IMG/VR virus record: IMGVR_UViG_3300033143_006101
Span: 186,001 to 250,000 of that record
Source: a virus
Strand: one strand, 5' to 3'
Length of the DNA: 64,000 bases
Part shown: positions 1 through 8,810 of the stretch, piece by piece
Position numbering within the stretch: the first letter of the stretch is position 1
Layout: every line of letters begins with the position of its first letter
The notes under the pieces: generated by a model
What the model was told of the DNA's origin: nothing
Databases searched by the model: none
Seen by the model: the letters and a program-made list of their open reading frames with translations, nothing else
Program-made: the position numbers and the translations under genes

Positions 1-173
1 CAAACCTTACTCATGATTTTTCAGACATAGGCCCTCTTAGTATAGTAATCAAAATGCAACAATGTAATGGACAACCTGTCGCTAAGATATCCGATTCACC
101 TGGAAAAATAATGTGCCAAGACGAGCAGTATCTTAATTATTTAAAAAGAGTATTCGAAGTAACAGCTGACTAA
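1..173 (+). CDS. pncB: Nicotinate phosphoribosyltransferase, C-terminal end (partial)
   Basis: Reading frame open from base 3 to the TAA at 171-173; the N-terminus lies outside the window. The 56 visible residues include [10 protein letters not shown] and IVIK...CNG, which match the C-terminal end of the E. coli-type PncB family as I remember it (VAKLSDSPGKT). The enzyme makes nicotinate mononucleotide from nicotinate and PRPP in NAD salvage. The nicotinamidase-like gene at 2835 would supply its substrate, so the two form a minimal salvage pair. Family call is strong despite the small fragment; completeness of the gene cannot be judged. Confidence 0.8.
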   Translation, partial: NLTHDFSDIGPLSIVIKMQQCNGQPVAKISDSPGKIMCQDEQYLNYLKRVFEVTAD

Positions 174-190
174 TACACTGGAGATCAACT

Positions 191-457
191 ATGCTAAATT
201 CTTTACAAAAATATTTAATAAACCACAACAGTAAAGAGCTACAAGACTTCAAGTATCCCTTCATGCCTCAATGTATTATTCATGTTAGTATTACCATAAC
301 AAAACATTCCTTCTCCGATAAATTTTATTGGTATGGAAGAGTAGACTTTGAAAACGGCAATACTAAAGGTAAACAGCGATTTGGCGATAGTGATGATTTT
401 GAATCTTTAGTACATGAAATGAATGAATTTATAAAAAGCCTAGAAGGACAAAAATGA
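191..457 (+). CDS. Hypothetical protein, 88 aa
   Basis: Starts at ATG 191 after GGAGATCAACT. Small soluble protein, no signal peptide or membrane segment; its stop shares an ATGA overlap with the next gene, so the two are translationally coupled. The middle has alternating beta-like stretches (CIIHVSITI, FYWYGRVDF). Function not recognised. Confidence 0.7.
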   Translation: MLNSLQKYLINHNSKELQDFKYPFMPQCIIHVSITITKHSFSDKFYWYGRVDFENGNTKGKQRFGDSDDFESLVHEMNEFIKSLEGQK

Positions 458-777
458 AAGAGAACAGAATAACAATAGATTTTATGCATAATGACGAAAG
501 TTATTCTGCATGCTATAAAGCAGATTTTTACGCAGATAAATATATAGACCATCGTCTTCAAAAAGTATTGAAATGTAACGACACAATTGTAGGCTCTATG
601 ATTAAAGATAGAAACTTAATGAAAACCTTTTCGATTGCAGGTGATGGTATAGAAGAACACCCCCCACAATACGGATTCCCCCACATCACAGGAGCTATGG
701 AATATATAGCAGAACTTGATTTATTATTACCCCATTGGCTTATAAAACCCAGGAGAAAAGATGAGAATCTCGATTAA
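454..777 (+). CDS. Hypothetical protein, 107 aa
   Basis: ATG overlaps the stop of the gene before by 4 bp, and its end overlaps the kinase start by 17 bp, so it belongs to a tight operon with the kinase at 761. Acidic soluble protein with an N-terminal beta-rich part. Function not recognised. Confidence 0.65.
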   Translation: MKENRITIDFMHNDESYSACYKADFYADKYIDHRLQKVLKCNDTIVGSMIKDRNLMKTFSIAGDGIEEHPPQYGFPHITGAMEYIAELDLLLPHWLIKPRRKDENLD

Positions 778-2677
778 AGGACAACAACACAACCTCACTC
801 CCTCAAAGATCATAGGACAAGGAGGAGAAGCTGTCATATATAAAATAGATCAGAATACTGTTGCAAAAATATTCAAAGATAGTAATCACCCCGACTTCAT
901 TACTAAAGAAGAGAAAGATGCAGTTAAATTTAGACTAAAAGAGCACCAGAAAAAACTCCTTGAATTTCCCCAGGGGCTACCGTCAAATGTAATTGCACCA
1001 AAAGACATTATACAGGATAATAATAAAGTAATCGGGTATACAATGCAATTAGTATCCGCAGCTGAAGTATTGAAAAAGTACAGTGAAAAACAATTCCGAC
1101 AAATGGGCATAAATAACAGTACTGTAATAGATATTTTTTGGATGCTCAGAAATATTGTAACTAAAGTACATGAAAAAGATATAGTCATAGGCGACTTTAA
1201 TGATTTAAATATTATGGTTGTAAATACTAGTTCATATTTAATAGATACTGATAGCTTTCAATATGGGAAATGGTTATGCCGAGTATATACAACCAGATTT
1301 GTGGATCCATTAAATTGTAATGGAGAGATGATATTATCAAAACCACATAATAAAAATTCTGATTGGTATGCGTTCAATATTTTATTATTTCAATCATTAT
1401 TATTAGTAGATCCTTATGGAGGCGTGTTCAAACCAAAAGATAAAAGCCAAAACATACCTCATAACAAAAGACCTTTATATAGAATTACAGTATTCAACAA
1501 TGAAGTTAAATATCCTAAACCAGCAACACCGTATAGCATATTACAAGATGATCTATTACATCATTTCCAACAAGTATTTGAAAAAGATATTAGAACACCG
1601 TTTCCGGAAAAACTTTTAGAAATGGAATGGAAAAAATGTAAGAAATGTGATTTAATGCATGCTAGATCACAATGCCCTATTTGTATAGGCATAGTACCAG
1701 CACCAATAATAAAAGAGGCTATTCAAGTAAGAGGAAAAGTGACTGCTACAAAGAAATTTACAACAAAAGGTATTATCGTATTTGCTCAGGTATTAAATAA
1801 TAAATTATATTGGTTATTTACTAAAAAAGATGACAGTACCCCCATCTTATTTTTAGGTGTAGATAAAACAGAATCTGAATTACAAAAAGTAGTCCTAAGA
1901 CCCGGTAAAAGATTCAGAATATATAATAATTGTTATGTAGAAGGGCAAACTACAAAACTTTATTATAATGCAACTAAAACCAGGCACCCAGGACAGCAAA
2001 GTGCCCTCGATAGTCTGACCGTAGATGCTCTTGGTAGATTATCTATGTTTGATACTAATTCCAAACACATATATTGGGTAGATCAAGGAAAATTATTTAG
2101 AGATAATCAAACACATAGTATTGGTAACGATGCAACTACGATTGGAGAAATACTACAAAACCAAACATTATTCTGGGTAGGAGAAAAATTTGGATTTGGA
2201 TTTTATAGAGCGGGTAACTACACAACAGCGTTTACTTTCGATGCTGAAAAGAAAGGTATAAATGATACCATTATATTACCGTTTCATATCAAAGGACAAT
2301 TACTTGATTCCACATGTGTCTTTTCCAGTAATTTATGCTGGTTTTTTGTCTCAGTGCAAGAGAAAGGAAAAACAATTAATAAATGTACTGTCATTAACTA
2401 TATATTTCAACCTAATAAATGGGATTATAAAGAAGCAGAAGCTAATGATGGCTCCTGGCTCGGAGAAATACGAGGAAAAGCAGCCGTAGATAATATTTTA
2501 TTCTCAGCAACAGATGAAGGTATCGTTAGAATGAAAGCAGAAAATGATTGTATATATGAAGACACCGTATATCCTGATACAGAACCATTCGTTCATGCCG
2601 GATGTTATTTATTCATAGATCAAAATGGTCTTTATTCAATTAATAGAAATTCTATCACACATTTAAATATGAAATAG
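761..2677 (+). CDS. Protein kinase-fold protein with zinc ribbon and C-terminal propeller-like region
   Basis: 638 aa. Residues 1-~215 form a protein-kinase-like domain: glycine-rich loop GQGGEA (19-24), VAKIF with candidate ATP-binding Lys36, a catalytic-loop equivalent IGDFNDLN (Asp145, Asn150) and a metal-binding IDTDSF (Asp162/164) in place of DFG. This HRD-less pattern is typical of kinases found with VWA proteins (TerY-P-like systems). A zinc ribbon follows (Cys293, 296, 305, 308). The last ~330 residues are beta-rich and repetitive, propeller-like, without a recognised family. Start ATG 761 follows AGGAGAAAAG. A VWA protein lies 4 kb downstream on the same strand. The kinase fold is well supported; activity and substrate are not. 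Confidence 0.75.
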   Translation: MRISIKGQQHNLTPSKIIGQGGEAVIYKIDQNTVAKIFKDSNHPDFITKEEKDAVKFRLKEHQKKLLEFPQGLPSNVIAPKDIIQDNNKVIGYTMQLVSAAEVLKKYSEKQFRQMGINNSTVIDIFWMLRNIVTKVHEKDIVIGDFNDLNIMVVNTSSYLIDTDSFQYGKWLCRVYTTRFVDPLNCNGEMILSKPHNKNSDWYAFNILLFQSLLLVDPYGGVFKPKDKSQNIPHNKRPLYRITVFNNEVKYPKPATPYSILQDDLLHHFQQVFEKDIRTPFPEKLLEMEWKKCKKCDLMHARSQCPICIGIVPAPIIKEAIQVRGKVTATKKFTTKGIIVFAQVLNNKLYWLFTKKDDSTPILFLGVDKTESELQKVVLRPGKRFRIYNNCYVEGQTTKLYYNATKTRHPGQQSALDSLTVDALGRLSMFDTNSKHIYWVDQGKLFRDNQTHSIGNDATTIGEILQNQTLFWVGEKFGFGFYRAGNYTTAFTFDAEKKGINDTIILPFHIKGQLLDSTCVFSSNLCWFFVSVQEKGKTINKCTVINYIFQPNKWDYKEAEANDGSWLGEIRGKAAVDNILFSATDEGIVRMKAENDCIYEDTVYPDTEPFVHAGCYLFIDQNGLYSINRNSITHLNMK

Positions 2678-2690
2678 GAGGGCGTAATTA

Positions 2691-2804
2691 ATGGATCCAC
2701 TAAGAGAACGTAAACCAACTTTTAAAGAACAATGCTGGACTGCATTACCAGGAATAATATGTATCGTTATTATTTTAGGCGTAATAGTTTTTATATGTAA
2801 TTAA
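2691..2804 (+). CDS. Small single-pass membrane protein, 37 aa
   Basis: ATG 2691 with AGGAGGGCG 8 nt upstream; 37 codons. A short charged N-terminus (MDPLRERKPTFKEQ) is followed by a hydrophobic stretch of about 20 residues (ALPGIICIVIILGVIVFIC), so it is probably an inner-membrane miniprotein with its N-terminus inside. It fits between the kinase and the nicotinamidase-like gene. Function unknown. Confidence 0.6.
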   Translation: MDPLRERKPTFKEQCWTALPGIICIVIILGVIVFICN

Positions 2805-2834
2805 ATACAAAATAGGAGATTAAAGGAGGACACA

Positions 2835-3857
2835 ATGATAGTACCAAGTATTTACAAAAAAGATAACGCAGGAAGCTGGTCTTATAGACCAGATGAGATG
2901 AAAATATTTGAAGAAGCAGTGACTCACGCTAATGCAAATAAAATACCACATTCTTCAAAGGATAAGAAAAAAGTTCATCTATTACTCATTGATGTACAAA
3001 AAGATTTCTGTCACAAAGAAGGAAATTTGTATGTAGGAGGAAGAAGTGGAGAAGGAGCAATCGAAGATAGCCAACGTATAACAGAGTTCATCTATCGAAA
3101 AGTTGATAGAATAACAGAAATCACAACAACACTGGATACTCACTTTGCATTCCAAATTTTCTTCCCATGGTTTTGGTTGGACATTAATGATCGATACCTA
3201 GAAGCTCATTCTGTTATAGACACAGACATGATCAAGACCAGAAAAGTTAGACCTAATCCTGCTATAAGCTGGTGGTTAGCTAATAATAATTACATGTGGC
3301 TAGAGCAGTATGTTGCTCATTATACCACGGAGCTTGAAAAAGCTGGCAAATATCAATTGTATATTTGGCCACCACACTGCATTATCGGTAGCGAGGGGCA
3401 TAACGTAGTAGGGATCATACACGAAGCCAGGATGTTTCATTGTTTTGCTCGAGGGTCCCAATCCTTAGCTGAGATTAAAGGAGGGCATCCATTAACAGAG
3501 AATTATTCTGTGCTTTCTCCAGAAGTAAGAACGAGACAAGACGGGCAAGTGCTTACACAAAAGAATGTTAGATTCATTAAAACACTTTTAGATTCTGACA
3601 TTGTAATTATAGCAGGACAAGCAGCAAGTCACTGTGTAAAAAGTACAATTGATGATCTACTTGGAGAAATTAAAGCACAAGATCCGAGTCTTGCTAAGAA
3701 AATCTACATCATGAAAGATTGTATGAGTTCAGTAGTAGTTCCGAGTGGTCCGGATTTCACAGATGATGCTAATAACGCCCTAGATCAATTTGCATCTGAA
3801 GGTATGCACGTTGTAGAATCTACAGATGATAAATGGTTGGATGAGGCTTTATCATGA
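2835..3857 (+). CDS. Nicotinamidase/isochorismatase-family cysteine hydrolase
   Basis: 340 aa; ATG 2835 behind a strong GGAGGA site. Isochorismatase-like hydrolase: LLLIDVQKDFC gives catalytic Asp53, TLDTHF (Asp101, His103) and PPHCIIGSEGH supply the metal/active-site ligands seen in nicotinamidases, and AASHCVKST carries the nucleophile Cys267. Nicotinamidases are usually near 200 aa, so this one has long insertions around residues 104-170 and 195-250. Inferred role: deamidation of nicotinamide to nicotinate, feeding the pncB gene at the window start. Alternative: another ring-amide or isochorismate hydrolase of the same fold. The 3' end overlaps the next gene by ATGA. Confidence 0.8.
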   Translation: MIVPSIYKKDNAGSWSYRPDEMKIFEEAVTHANANKIPHSSKDKKKVHLLLIDVQKDFCHKEGNLYVGGRSGEGAIEDSQRITEFIYRKVDRITEITTTLDTHFAFQIFFPWFWLDINDRYLEAHSVIDTDMIKTRKVRPNPAISWWLANNNYMWLEQYVAHYTTELEKAGKYQLYIWPPHCIIGSEGHNVVGIIHEARMFHCFARGSQSLAEIKGGHPLTENYSVLSPEVRTRQDGQVLTQKNVRFIKTLLDSDIVIIAGQAASHCVKSTIDDLLGEIKAQDPSLAKKIYIMKDCMSSVVVPSGPDFTDDANNALDQFASEGMHVVESTDDKWLDEALS

Positions 3858-4033
3858 GTTGTATAGTGTGTGGTGAAGAACATGTAATAGTGTATATGGG
3901 ATTATCAGGAGCACCTAGTTTCTGTGAAAAACACGATACTTTAAAAAAAGCAGAGGAATACAGTATTGATTATGAACGACAACTAGAGGCCACAGGAAGA
4001 ATCGAAAACAATAAAAAATTACAAACAGCATGA
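3854..4033 (+). CDS. Zinc-finger-like small protein, 59 aa
   Basis: ATG 3854 overlaps the hydrolase stop (ATGA). 59 codons to TGA 4031. N-terminal CIVCGEEH with a later FCEKHD gives a CxxC...CxxH zinc-binding pattern; the C-terminal half is a charged helix. Function unknown; the next gene (helicase) starts 11 nt on. Confidence 0.6.
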   Translation: MSCIVCGEEHVIVYMGLSGAPSFCEKHDTLKKAEEYSIDYERQLEATGRIENNKKLQTA

Positions 4034-4043
4034 GGAAAAACAA

Positions 4044-5300
4044 ATGACACAGGAAGAGGCAATTAACTCCATTTTTGGTGGAGATGACGTTTTTTTAACG
4101 GGAGGCCCGGGAACAGGCAAAACCCATGTAATTAATACGATTAAATCTATGATACGAAATAGAAATGTGGCCTGTACTGCCACAACAGGTATAGCTGCCA
4201 CTCATATAGATGGTAAAACTATACATTCATGGGCAGGGATAGGTATAAAAGGAGAGGCCGAACTTAATAACCTATCAGTTTTAGAAGATATTGCACATAA
4301 GAAGTGGACAAGAGAACGAGTTAGACAAACAGATATTCTTATCATAGATGAGATCTCCATGCTTCATCCATATCAATTACAAGCCGTTAATTTAATATGT
4401 CAATACGCAAGAAACACATCAGCTTTATTTGGTGGAATCCAAACTGTCCTATGTGGAGATTTTTTTCAATTGCCCCCTGTATTAGATAACTATCATGCTA
4501 ATGATAAAACATATGTCTTTGAAGCTGAAATTTGGGAGCACCTGGATCCAAAGATATGTTACTTATATCAAACATATAGACATGATGATACGGTATTTAT
4601 TTCAATACTGAATGAGATAAGAAGAAATAGTATATCAGATAGCAATAAAACAATGTTATACAATAAAATCAATCAACCAATTGATAATAAGTATAACCCA
4701 ACAAAGCTATTTGCTACTAATGCTGACGTTGATGCAATTAACAATTTGGAATTAGCTAAAATCCAAGAACAACCTCATTTTTTTACAATGGATAAATGGG
4801 CTATAAACGATTTTGCTCTAAAAAGTCTTTTGAAGGCTTGTTTAGCACCTGAAATACTACAATTAAAAGTTGGTGCGATAGTAATGTTTTTAAAGAATCA
4901 TGGTAGCTCGTATGCTAATGGTACAATTGGAAAAGTAATAAGATTTGATGAAGATGGAGACCCTGTAGTAGAAACAACTAATGGCACTATTGTCCATGTA
5001 CAACCAGACGCATGGGAAAGACAAGAATATAATAAAAGTTCAGGACTTAGCGAAACAATTGCTAGTGTAACTCAATTGCCTATACGTTTAGCCTGGGCGA
5101 TTACTATTCATAAATCTCAAGGTATGTCACTGGATTGTGCTGCAATGGATTTATCGAAATCTTTTGAAGATGGTATGGGGTATGTTGGGCTCTCGAGAGT
5201 ACGATCATTATCCGGAATTAAATTATTAGGATTGAATGATCAAGCTCTGAGAGTAGATGATAAAGTAATAGCATTTGACGAAGGAATTAAGGATATGTAA
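4044..5300 (+). CDS. Pif1/RecD-like superfamily 1 DNA helicase
   Basis: 418 aa. Walker A GGPGTGKT (residues 20-27), Walker B ILIIDEISML (Asp102-Glu103), motif III-like GDFFQLPPV (~138-146) and a C-terminal HKSQGMSLD motif with GYVGLSRVRS typical of Pif1/RecD2/Dda helicases. Such phage helicases work 5'-3' at replication forks and in recombination. It is followed 2 nt later by RNase H, so the two probably act together at the fork. Compact size with no extra domains. Helicase call is strong; the exact branch (Pif1 vs Dda-like) is inferred. Confidence 0.9.
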   Translation: MTQEEAINSIFGGDDVFLTGGPGTGKTHVINTIKSMIRNRNVACTATTGIAATHIDGKTIHSWAGIGIKGEAELNNLSVLEDIAHKKWTRERVRQTDILIIDEISMLHPYQLQAVNLICQYARNTSALFGGIQTVLCGDFFQLPPVLDNYHANDKTYVFEAEIWEHLDPKICYLYQTYRHDDTVFISILNEIRRNSISDSNKTMLYNKINQPIDNKYNPTKLFATNADVDAINNLELAKIQEQPHFFTMDKWAINDFALKSLLKACLAPEILQLKVGAIVMFLKNHGSSYANGTIGKVIRFDEDGDPVVETTNGTIVHVQPDAWERQEYNKSSGLSETIASVTQLPIRLAWAITIHKSQGMSLDCAAMDLSKSFEDGMGYVGLSRVRSLSGIKLLGLNDQALRVDDKVIAFDEGIKDM

Positions 5301-5302
5301 CT

Positions 5303-5917
5303 ATGAAATGGTATGTAGCAAGAACTAAGCATGGGGAAACTATATGTGAGCATACTACTTGGGACCAATTTAAATCTAAAGTAGACGGTGTGAAAGGTAT
5401 GACCTTTAAAAGTTTTGAGAGCAAAACAGCCGCTGAACAATGGATCCAACAACCACCAGTTCCTTATAGAACTGCAGACACCCCACACGAAAAGGATGTA
5501 ATTTATCTTTATGTGGACGGATCCTTCTCTTCAAAAAGAAACATCTCCGGATGGGGTTGGGTTGCTGTTAAAAATGATAAAAGAATAAGTGAAAATTATG
5601 GCTATCTAGATAATCTTTATGGCAGTAGAAATATTGTAGGAGAATTAACTGCCACACAGCAAGGAGTAGCAAGCATGACACCTATAAGAAATGGGCTTCC
5701 AATAGTTGTTGTACATGACTATATTGGTATAGCTAATTGGGCTTTAGGATATTGGGCAGCACGTAAAGAAGTAGCTATAGAATATAAACATTTCATGAGG
5801 CAATTCACTCATCTGATAGAGTCTAATCAATTGAGATTCGAAAAAGTAAGTGGACATAAAGATATTAAATGGAATGATTATGCAGACGAACTAACAAGAA
5901 AAGGATACCCTGATTAA
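5303..5917 (+). CDS. rnhA: Ribonuclease HI with N-terminal hybrid-binding domain
   Basis: 204 aa, starting 2 nt after the helicase. Residues 1-50 resemble the viroplasmin-like RNA/DNA hybrid-binding domain (WYVARTKHGETI, FKSFESKTAAEQWI). The catalytic domain follows with YVDGSF (Asp72), GELTA (Glu114), VHDY (Asp139) and NDYADELT (last carboxylate), the full RNase H DEDD set. Removes RNA primers or R-loops from hybrids. Start ATG 5303 is the only good one. Confidence 0.9.
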   Translation: MKWYVARTKHGETICEHTTWDQFKSKVDGVKGMTFKSFESKTAAEQWIQQPPVPYRTADTPHEKDVIYLYVDGSFSSKRNISGWGWVAVKNDKRISENYGYLDNLYGSRNIVGELTATQQGVASMTPIRNGLPIVVVHDYIGIANWALGYWAARKEVAIEYKHFMRQFTHLIESNQLRFEKVSGHKDIKWNDYADELTRKGYPD

Positions 5918-6133
5918 ATGAATGATACCTACACAGTACTAATAGAAAGATCATATTGGATAAGATTTATAACTTTCTTCCTTATCTCCAAATACAGAAA
6001 ACTAAAACACCATGAATGGTTTATAAATATAAAAGGTAATATTGCTTTAAAGAAAGCAGTAAAGCGTTATAGAAAAATTTATGTGGAGTATATTTTATAT
6101 GAAGATAATAAGAAAACGACTAAAAACTTATAG
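5918..6133 (+). CDS. Hypothetical basic protein, 71 aa
   Basis: ATG follows directly after the RNase H stop (TAAATG), suggesting coupled translation. Basic, aromatic-rich protein (WIRFITFF, KYRKLKHHEWF). No family recognised; the end overlaps the next gene by 35 bp. Confidence 0.5.
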   Translation: MNDTYTVLIERSYWIRFITFFLISKYRKLKHHEWFINIKGNIALKKAVKRYRKIYVEYILYEDNKKTTKNL

Positions 6134-6317
6134 AACCTATATGGAATGCCCAGAATGTAAACAAGGGTTTATGATGTATAATATGACTGCAGTAAGTGGT
6201 GGAAAAGTTATCTTATATCGACATATTTGCAACAAATGTGGGATCGAGAAAGCATACGAAAAAACATATCCTTATGATACACAAGTAGAAGGAATAGCAA
6301 GAGTAGAAGATGAATAA
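6099..6317 (+). CDS. Zinc-ribbon small protein, 72 aa
   Basis: Start taken at ATG 6099 because GTGGAG lies ~10 nt upstream; ATG 6081 and ATG 6141 are alternatives in the same frame. MECPECKQGF and HICNKCG give two CxxC knuckles, a classic zinc ribbon, with a basic N-terminal stretch. Nucleic-acid or protein binding is likely; role unknown. Confidence 0.55.
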   Translation: MKIIRKRLKTYRTYMECPECKQGFMMYNMTAVSGGKVILYRHICNKCGIEKAYEKTYPYDTQVEGIARVEDE

Positions 6318-6510
6318 AATGAATTTAAAAAATAAAATACGAGTTGATATTGTTAGACATTTTATGTATTGGATTACTAGTATATTATGTATTATAGATG
6401 GCATTATTATAACTATTACTTTTGGATTTATAGATCCAGAATGGAGCTTAAATTATGGAAAAAGAACAATACATTACCAAGCAAAGTGGAGCGAACGATG
6501 GAAAAAGTAA
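6310..6510 (+). CDS. Small membrane protein, 66 aa (tandem paralogue 1)
   Basis: Overlaps the zinc-ribbon gene by 8 bp. Central hydrophobic segment (WITSILCIIDGIIITITFGF) followed by a basic tail. The IIDGI...TxGF...W pattern recurs in the next ORF (IIDGICGLLTLGMYRSRW), so the two look like a tandem duplication of a one-pass membrane protein. Function unknown. Confidence 0.5.
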   Translation: MNKMNLKNKIRVDIVRHFMYWITSILCIIDGIIITITFGFIDPEWSLNYGKRTIHYQAKWSERWKK

Positions 6511-6677
6511 TACATTTCTTTAAATGGATAAAAAGTTTTGGTCTTATCATAGATGGAATTTGTGGGCTTCTTACTTTAGGAATGTATCGTAGTCGTTGGA
6601 ACCATAAAGCTTTGAAAAAAATAATTGTAATTCAATGTAATCAACGAATAAAATTAAAACAGGAGGCAAGCAAATGA
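6498..6677 (+). CDS. Small membrane protein, 59 aa (tandem paralogue 2)
   Basis: ATG 6498 chosen because GGAGCGAAC precedes it; an upstream ATG at 6387 would bury the start inside the previous gene. Hydrophobic core FGLIIDGICGLLTLGM matches its upstream neighbour. It ends in an ATGA overlap with the VWA gene. Confidence 0.5.
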   Translation: MEKVIHFFKWIKSFGLIIDGICGLLTLGMYRSRWNHKALKKIIVIQCNQRIKLKQEASK

Positions 6678-7459
6678 GTACAGATGCAAATGATTTAATT
6701 CAAAGTGCCCAAGACGAAGGTCTAATCTCTCCAGAAAGTGGGAAAATATTAAACATACCGGATCTTGGAGCACAGATTCAAGACGCGTTAGGCGTAGAAG
6801 TGGACGATGTCCAAGCAAGTGAAGTTATCTTAGTTACTGTTATGCCAGATGATTCGGGATCTATTGCTATGGCCGATAATGAAGAGGCTATTCAAGAAGG
6901 TCATAATCTTGTACTAGATGCCTTGTTAGAATCAAAACAAACAGACGAGATTTTATTTCATACCAGATATTTAAATGGATATGTACTAAATCCATTCTGT
7001 TTTCTTAATACTGCTAATAAACTAACAGGCCAAAATTATCAAGCGGATAAAGGAACCCCGTTATATGATAATACAATTTTCCTATTAGCATCCATTCTAA
7101 CAAAAACCCAGGATTTTATGGACAATAATAGTGTACCCACACGTACAATTACATTAATTGTAACAGATGGAGAAGATATGCATTCAGTAAATCATACTGC
7201 AGACAATGTAAAAACAGTTATAACAGATATGCTAAAACAAGAGAATCATATCATAGCAGGTATGGGAGTAGATAATGGAGCTACTGATTTCAAAGAAGTA
7301 TTCAAAGAAATGGGTATACAGGATAGATGGATCCTTACACCCAAAAATAATGCGAGTGATATTCATAAGTGTTTTCAAGTATTTTCTCAATCTGCTATAA
7401 GAGCCAGCCAGGGTGCAGCAAACTTTTCCAAAACAAATTTAGGAGGTTTCGGAAACTAA
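6674..7459 (+). CDS. von Willebrand factor A domain protein
   Basis: 261 aa behind AGGAGGCAAGCA. The MIDAS metal site is visible: PDDSGS (Asp59-x-Ser61-x-Ser63), a GTPLYDN Thr and LIVTDGEDMH as the distal Asp motif. The domain spans about residues 50-235; the C-terminus is Ser/Ala/Asn-rich. VWA proteins with kinases of the type at 761 occur in TerY-P-like and metal/tellurite-resistance clusters. Last gene before the terminator at 7462. VWA call firm; function inferred. Confidence 0.8.
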   Translation: MSTDANDLIQSAQDEGLISPESGKILNIPDLGAQIQDALGVEVDDVQASEVILVTVMPDDSGSIAMADNEEAIQEGHNLVLDALLESKQTDEILFHTRYLNGYVLNPFCFLNTANKLTGQNYQADKGTPLYDNTIFLLASILTKTQDFMDNNSVPTRTITLIVTDGEDMHSVNHTADNVKTVITDMLKQENHIIAGMGVDNGATDFKEVFKEMGIQDRWILTPKNNASDIHKCFQVFSQSAIRASQGAANFSKTNLGGFGN

Positions 7460-7461
7460 AC

Positions 7462-7489
7462 AAAAACCCCGCTACTCAGCGGGGTTTTT
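7462..7489. terminator. Bidirectional Rho-independent terminator
   Basis: AAAAACCCCGC - TACTCA - GCGGGGTTTTT: a perfect 11-bp stem with U runs on both strands, between the rightward VWA gene and the leftward gene whose stop lies in the stem. It separates the first rightward block from the leftward block. Confidence 0.9.
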
Positions 7490-7657
7490 AAATAATTCCA
7501 TTATTTTATCAATTACTTCATCTACCTTGATATCCAGTAACTGTATTGTAGCATTATAGCAATCTAAATTAGTTAATGCATCATGATCTGGGAATCGCAG
7601 AACTAAATCTTTTGCTAATATTTCTTTTAGCTTCTCCCTAACATTAATGTCGTCCAT
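7472..7657 (-). CDS. Hypothetical protein, 61 aa
   Basis: Leftward; the stop codon lies inside the terminator hairpin, a common economy at operon ends. Helical, charged protein (VREKLKEILAKDL, DEVIDKIMELF). Overlaps the upstream gene by 31 bp. Function unknown. Confidence 0.6.
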   Translation of the reverse strand: MDDINVREKLKEILAKDLVLRFPDHDALTNLDCYNATIQLLDIKVDEVIDKIMELFKNPAE

Positions 7658-8808
7658 TCATCTGTTTTAAGTAGCCCATCAAATTCCGGGGCATACACTA
7701 TTACCTCATTACCAATTTGTTGTAACAATAATCCAATAGTATCCTCATCTACTAATACAAAATCCCCTGGTTCAGCATCATTAGTATCAGCAACAGCAAC
7801 TTCTAATATTTCTACGACATCTATTGGAAGCACTAACTCTCTCTCTAAATCAGGAAGATATACTTTAGTTAATTTATTAAAAGTCTCAGATTGTAACCCT
7901 ATAAAATCACCTAAAACCACTTGTATCAATCCCAATGGCTGTTTAACAAAAATAGTTTGTTTAACACGCACCGGTTTAACATCAAAACTCCATTCTGGAC
8001 CGGCAGATTTAACACGATCAAGATTAGCAGAAGCTGTTTCTTCTGGTTCGATCCCCTCATAATAAGGACGCATTTTTTCTCTCATTTCTTCCGGAATCTC
8101 TTCACCCATAGACATCTCTGCAGGTATAGACATTTCCCCAAACATCATCGGAGCCAATGTGTATCTATCTACATTTACAGGAGGTAATTGAAGCATCAAT
8201 TCTGTCTTTTCTTCTATTATTTTATCTTCATCCTCCCACATATGTAACCCGGGAGCATCATTAGGTATCTGATCAATATCGCTAGGAGGATAAACATGAA
8301 GATATCCTTTACACCCAGGATGTGTCATCCAAAAAATTGGGGCTACGGGGTAACCTTGATTAGCCGCATCATCTTTAGCTGCCGCAAGTACCCCAATTAA
8401 ATCCCATGGATTCTTATCCGCTACCCTATCACAAACATCTTCTTTATGTGAAGGATCGGGATTAATTATGAAATCCATTACTACATATCCTAAACTTTGG
8501 AGATAACGTAAAACAGCAAAAGAATGATCAACATTAACATCCCCAAGTCTAGCATATAACTCATCAGGGATATTTAATTTATATGTATAAACTTTTACCT
8601 CTCCGACTTCTAACTGAGGTTCGATTACTGGGAGCTCATCTTCTTGATCTTCTAAAAAATTAGGGGGAACATCTTTTCCTTGTTCAACATCTTCTACTCT
8701 ATCTTCTATTTCAGTATCAGCAGAATCTTTATACTCATCCACAGGAGATCCAAAGAATTTTTTAACCTCACTCAAAATTGTATCAAAAACACCGGCTTGT
8801 TTATCCAT
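7627..8808 (-). CDS. Hypothetical acidic protein, 393 aa
   Basis: Residues ~1-70 are acidic and low-complexity; residues 75-185 form a mixed alpha/beta region (VKVYTYKLNIPDELYARLG, PIFWMTHPGCKGYLHV). A Met/Pro-rich linker (APMMFGEMSIPAEMSMGEE) leads to a beta-rich C-terminal half (VKQTIFVKQPLGLIQVVLG). Possibly a structural or adaptor protein; no family recognised. Confidence 0.7.
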   Translation of the reverse strand: MDKQAGVFDTILSEVKKFFGSPVDEYKDSADTEIEDRVEDVEQGKDVPPNFLEDQEDELPVIEPQLEVGEVKVYTYKLNIPDELYARLGDVNVDHSFAVLRYLQSLGYVVMDFIINPDPSHKEDVCDRVADKNPWDLIGVLAAAKDDAANQGYPVAPIFWMTHPGCKGYLHVYPPSDIDQIPNDAPGLHMWEDEDKIIEEKTELMLQLPPVNVDRYTLAPMMFGEMSIPAEMSMGEEIPEEMREKMRPYYEGIEPEETASANLDRVKSAGPEWSFDVKPVRVKQTIFVKQPLGLIQVVLGDFIGLQSETFNKLTKVYLPDLERELVLPIDVVEILEVAVADTNDAEPGDFVLVDEDTIGLLLQQIGNEVIVYAPEFDGLLKTDEWTTLMLGRS

Positions 8809-8810
8809 AT

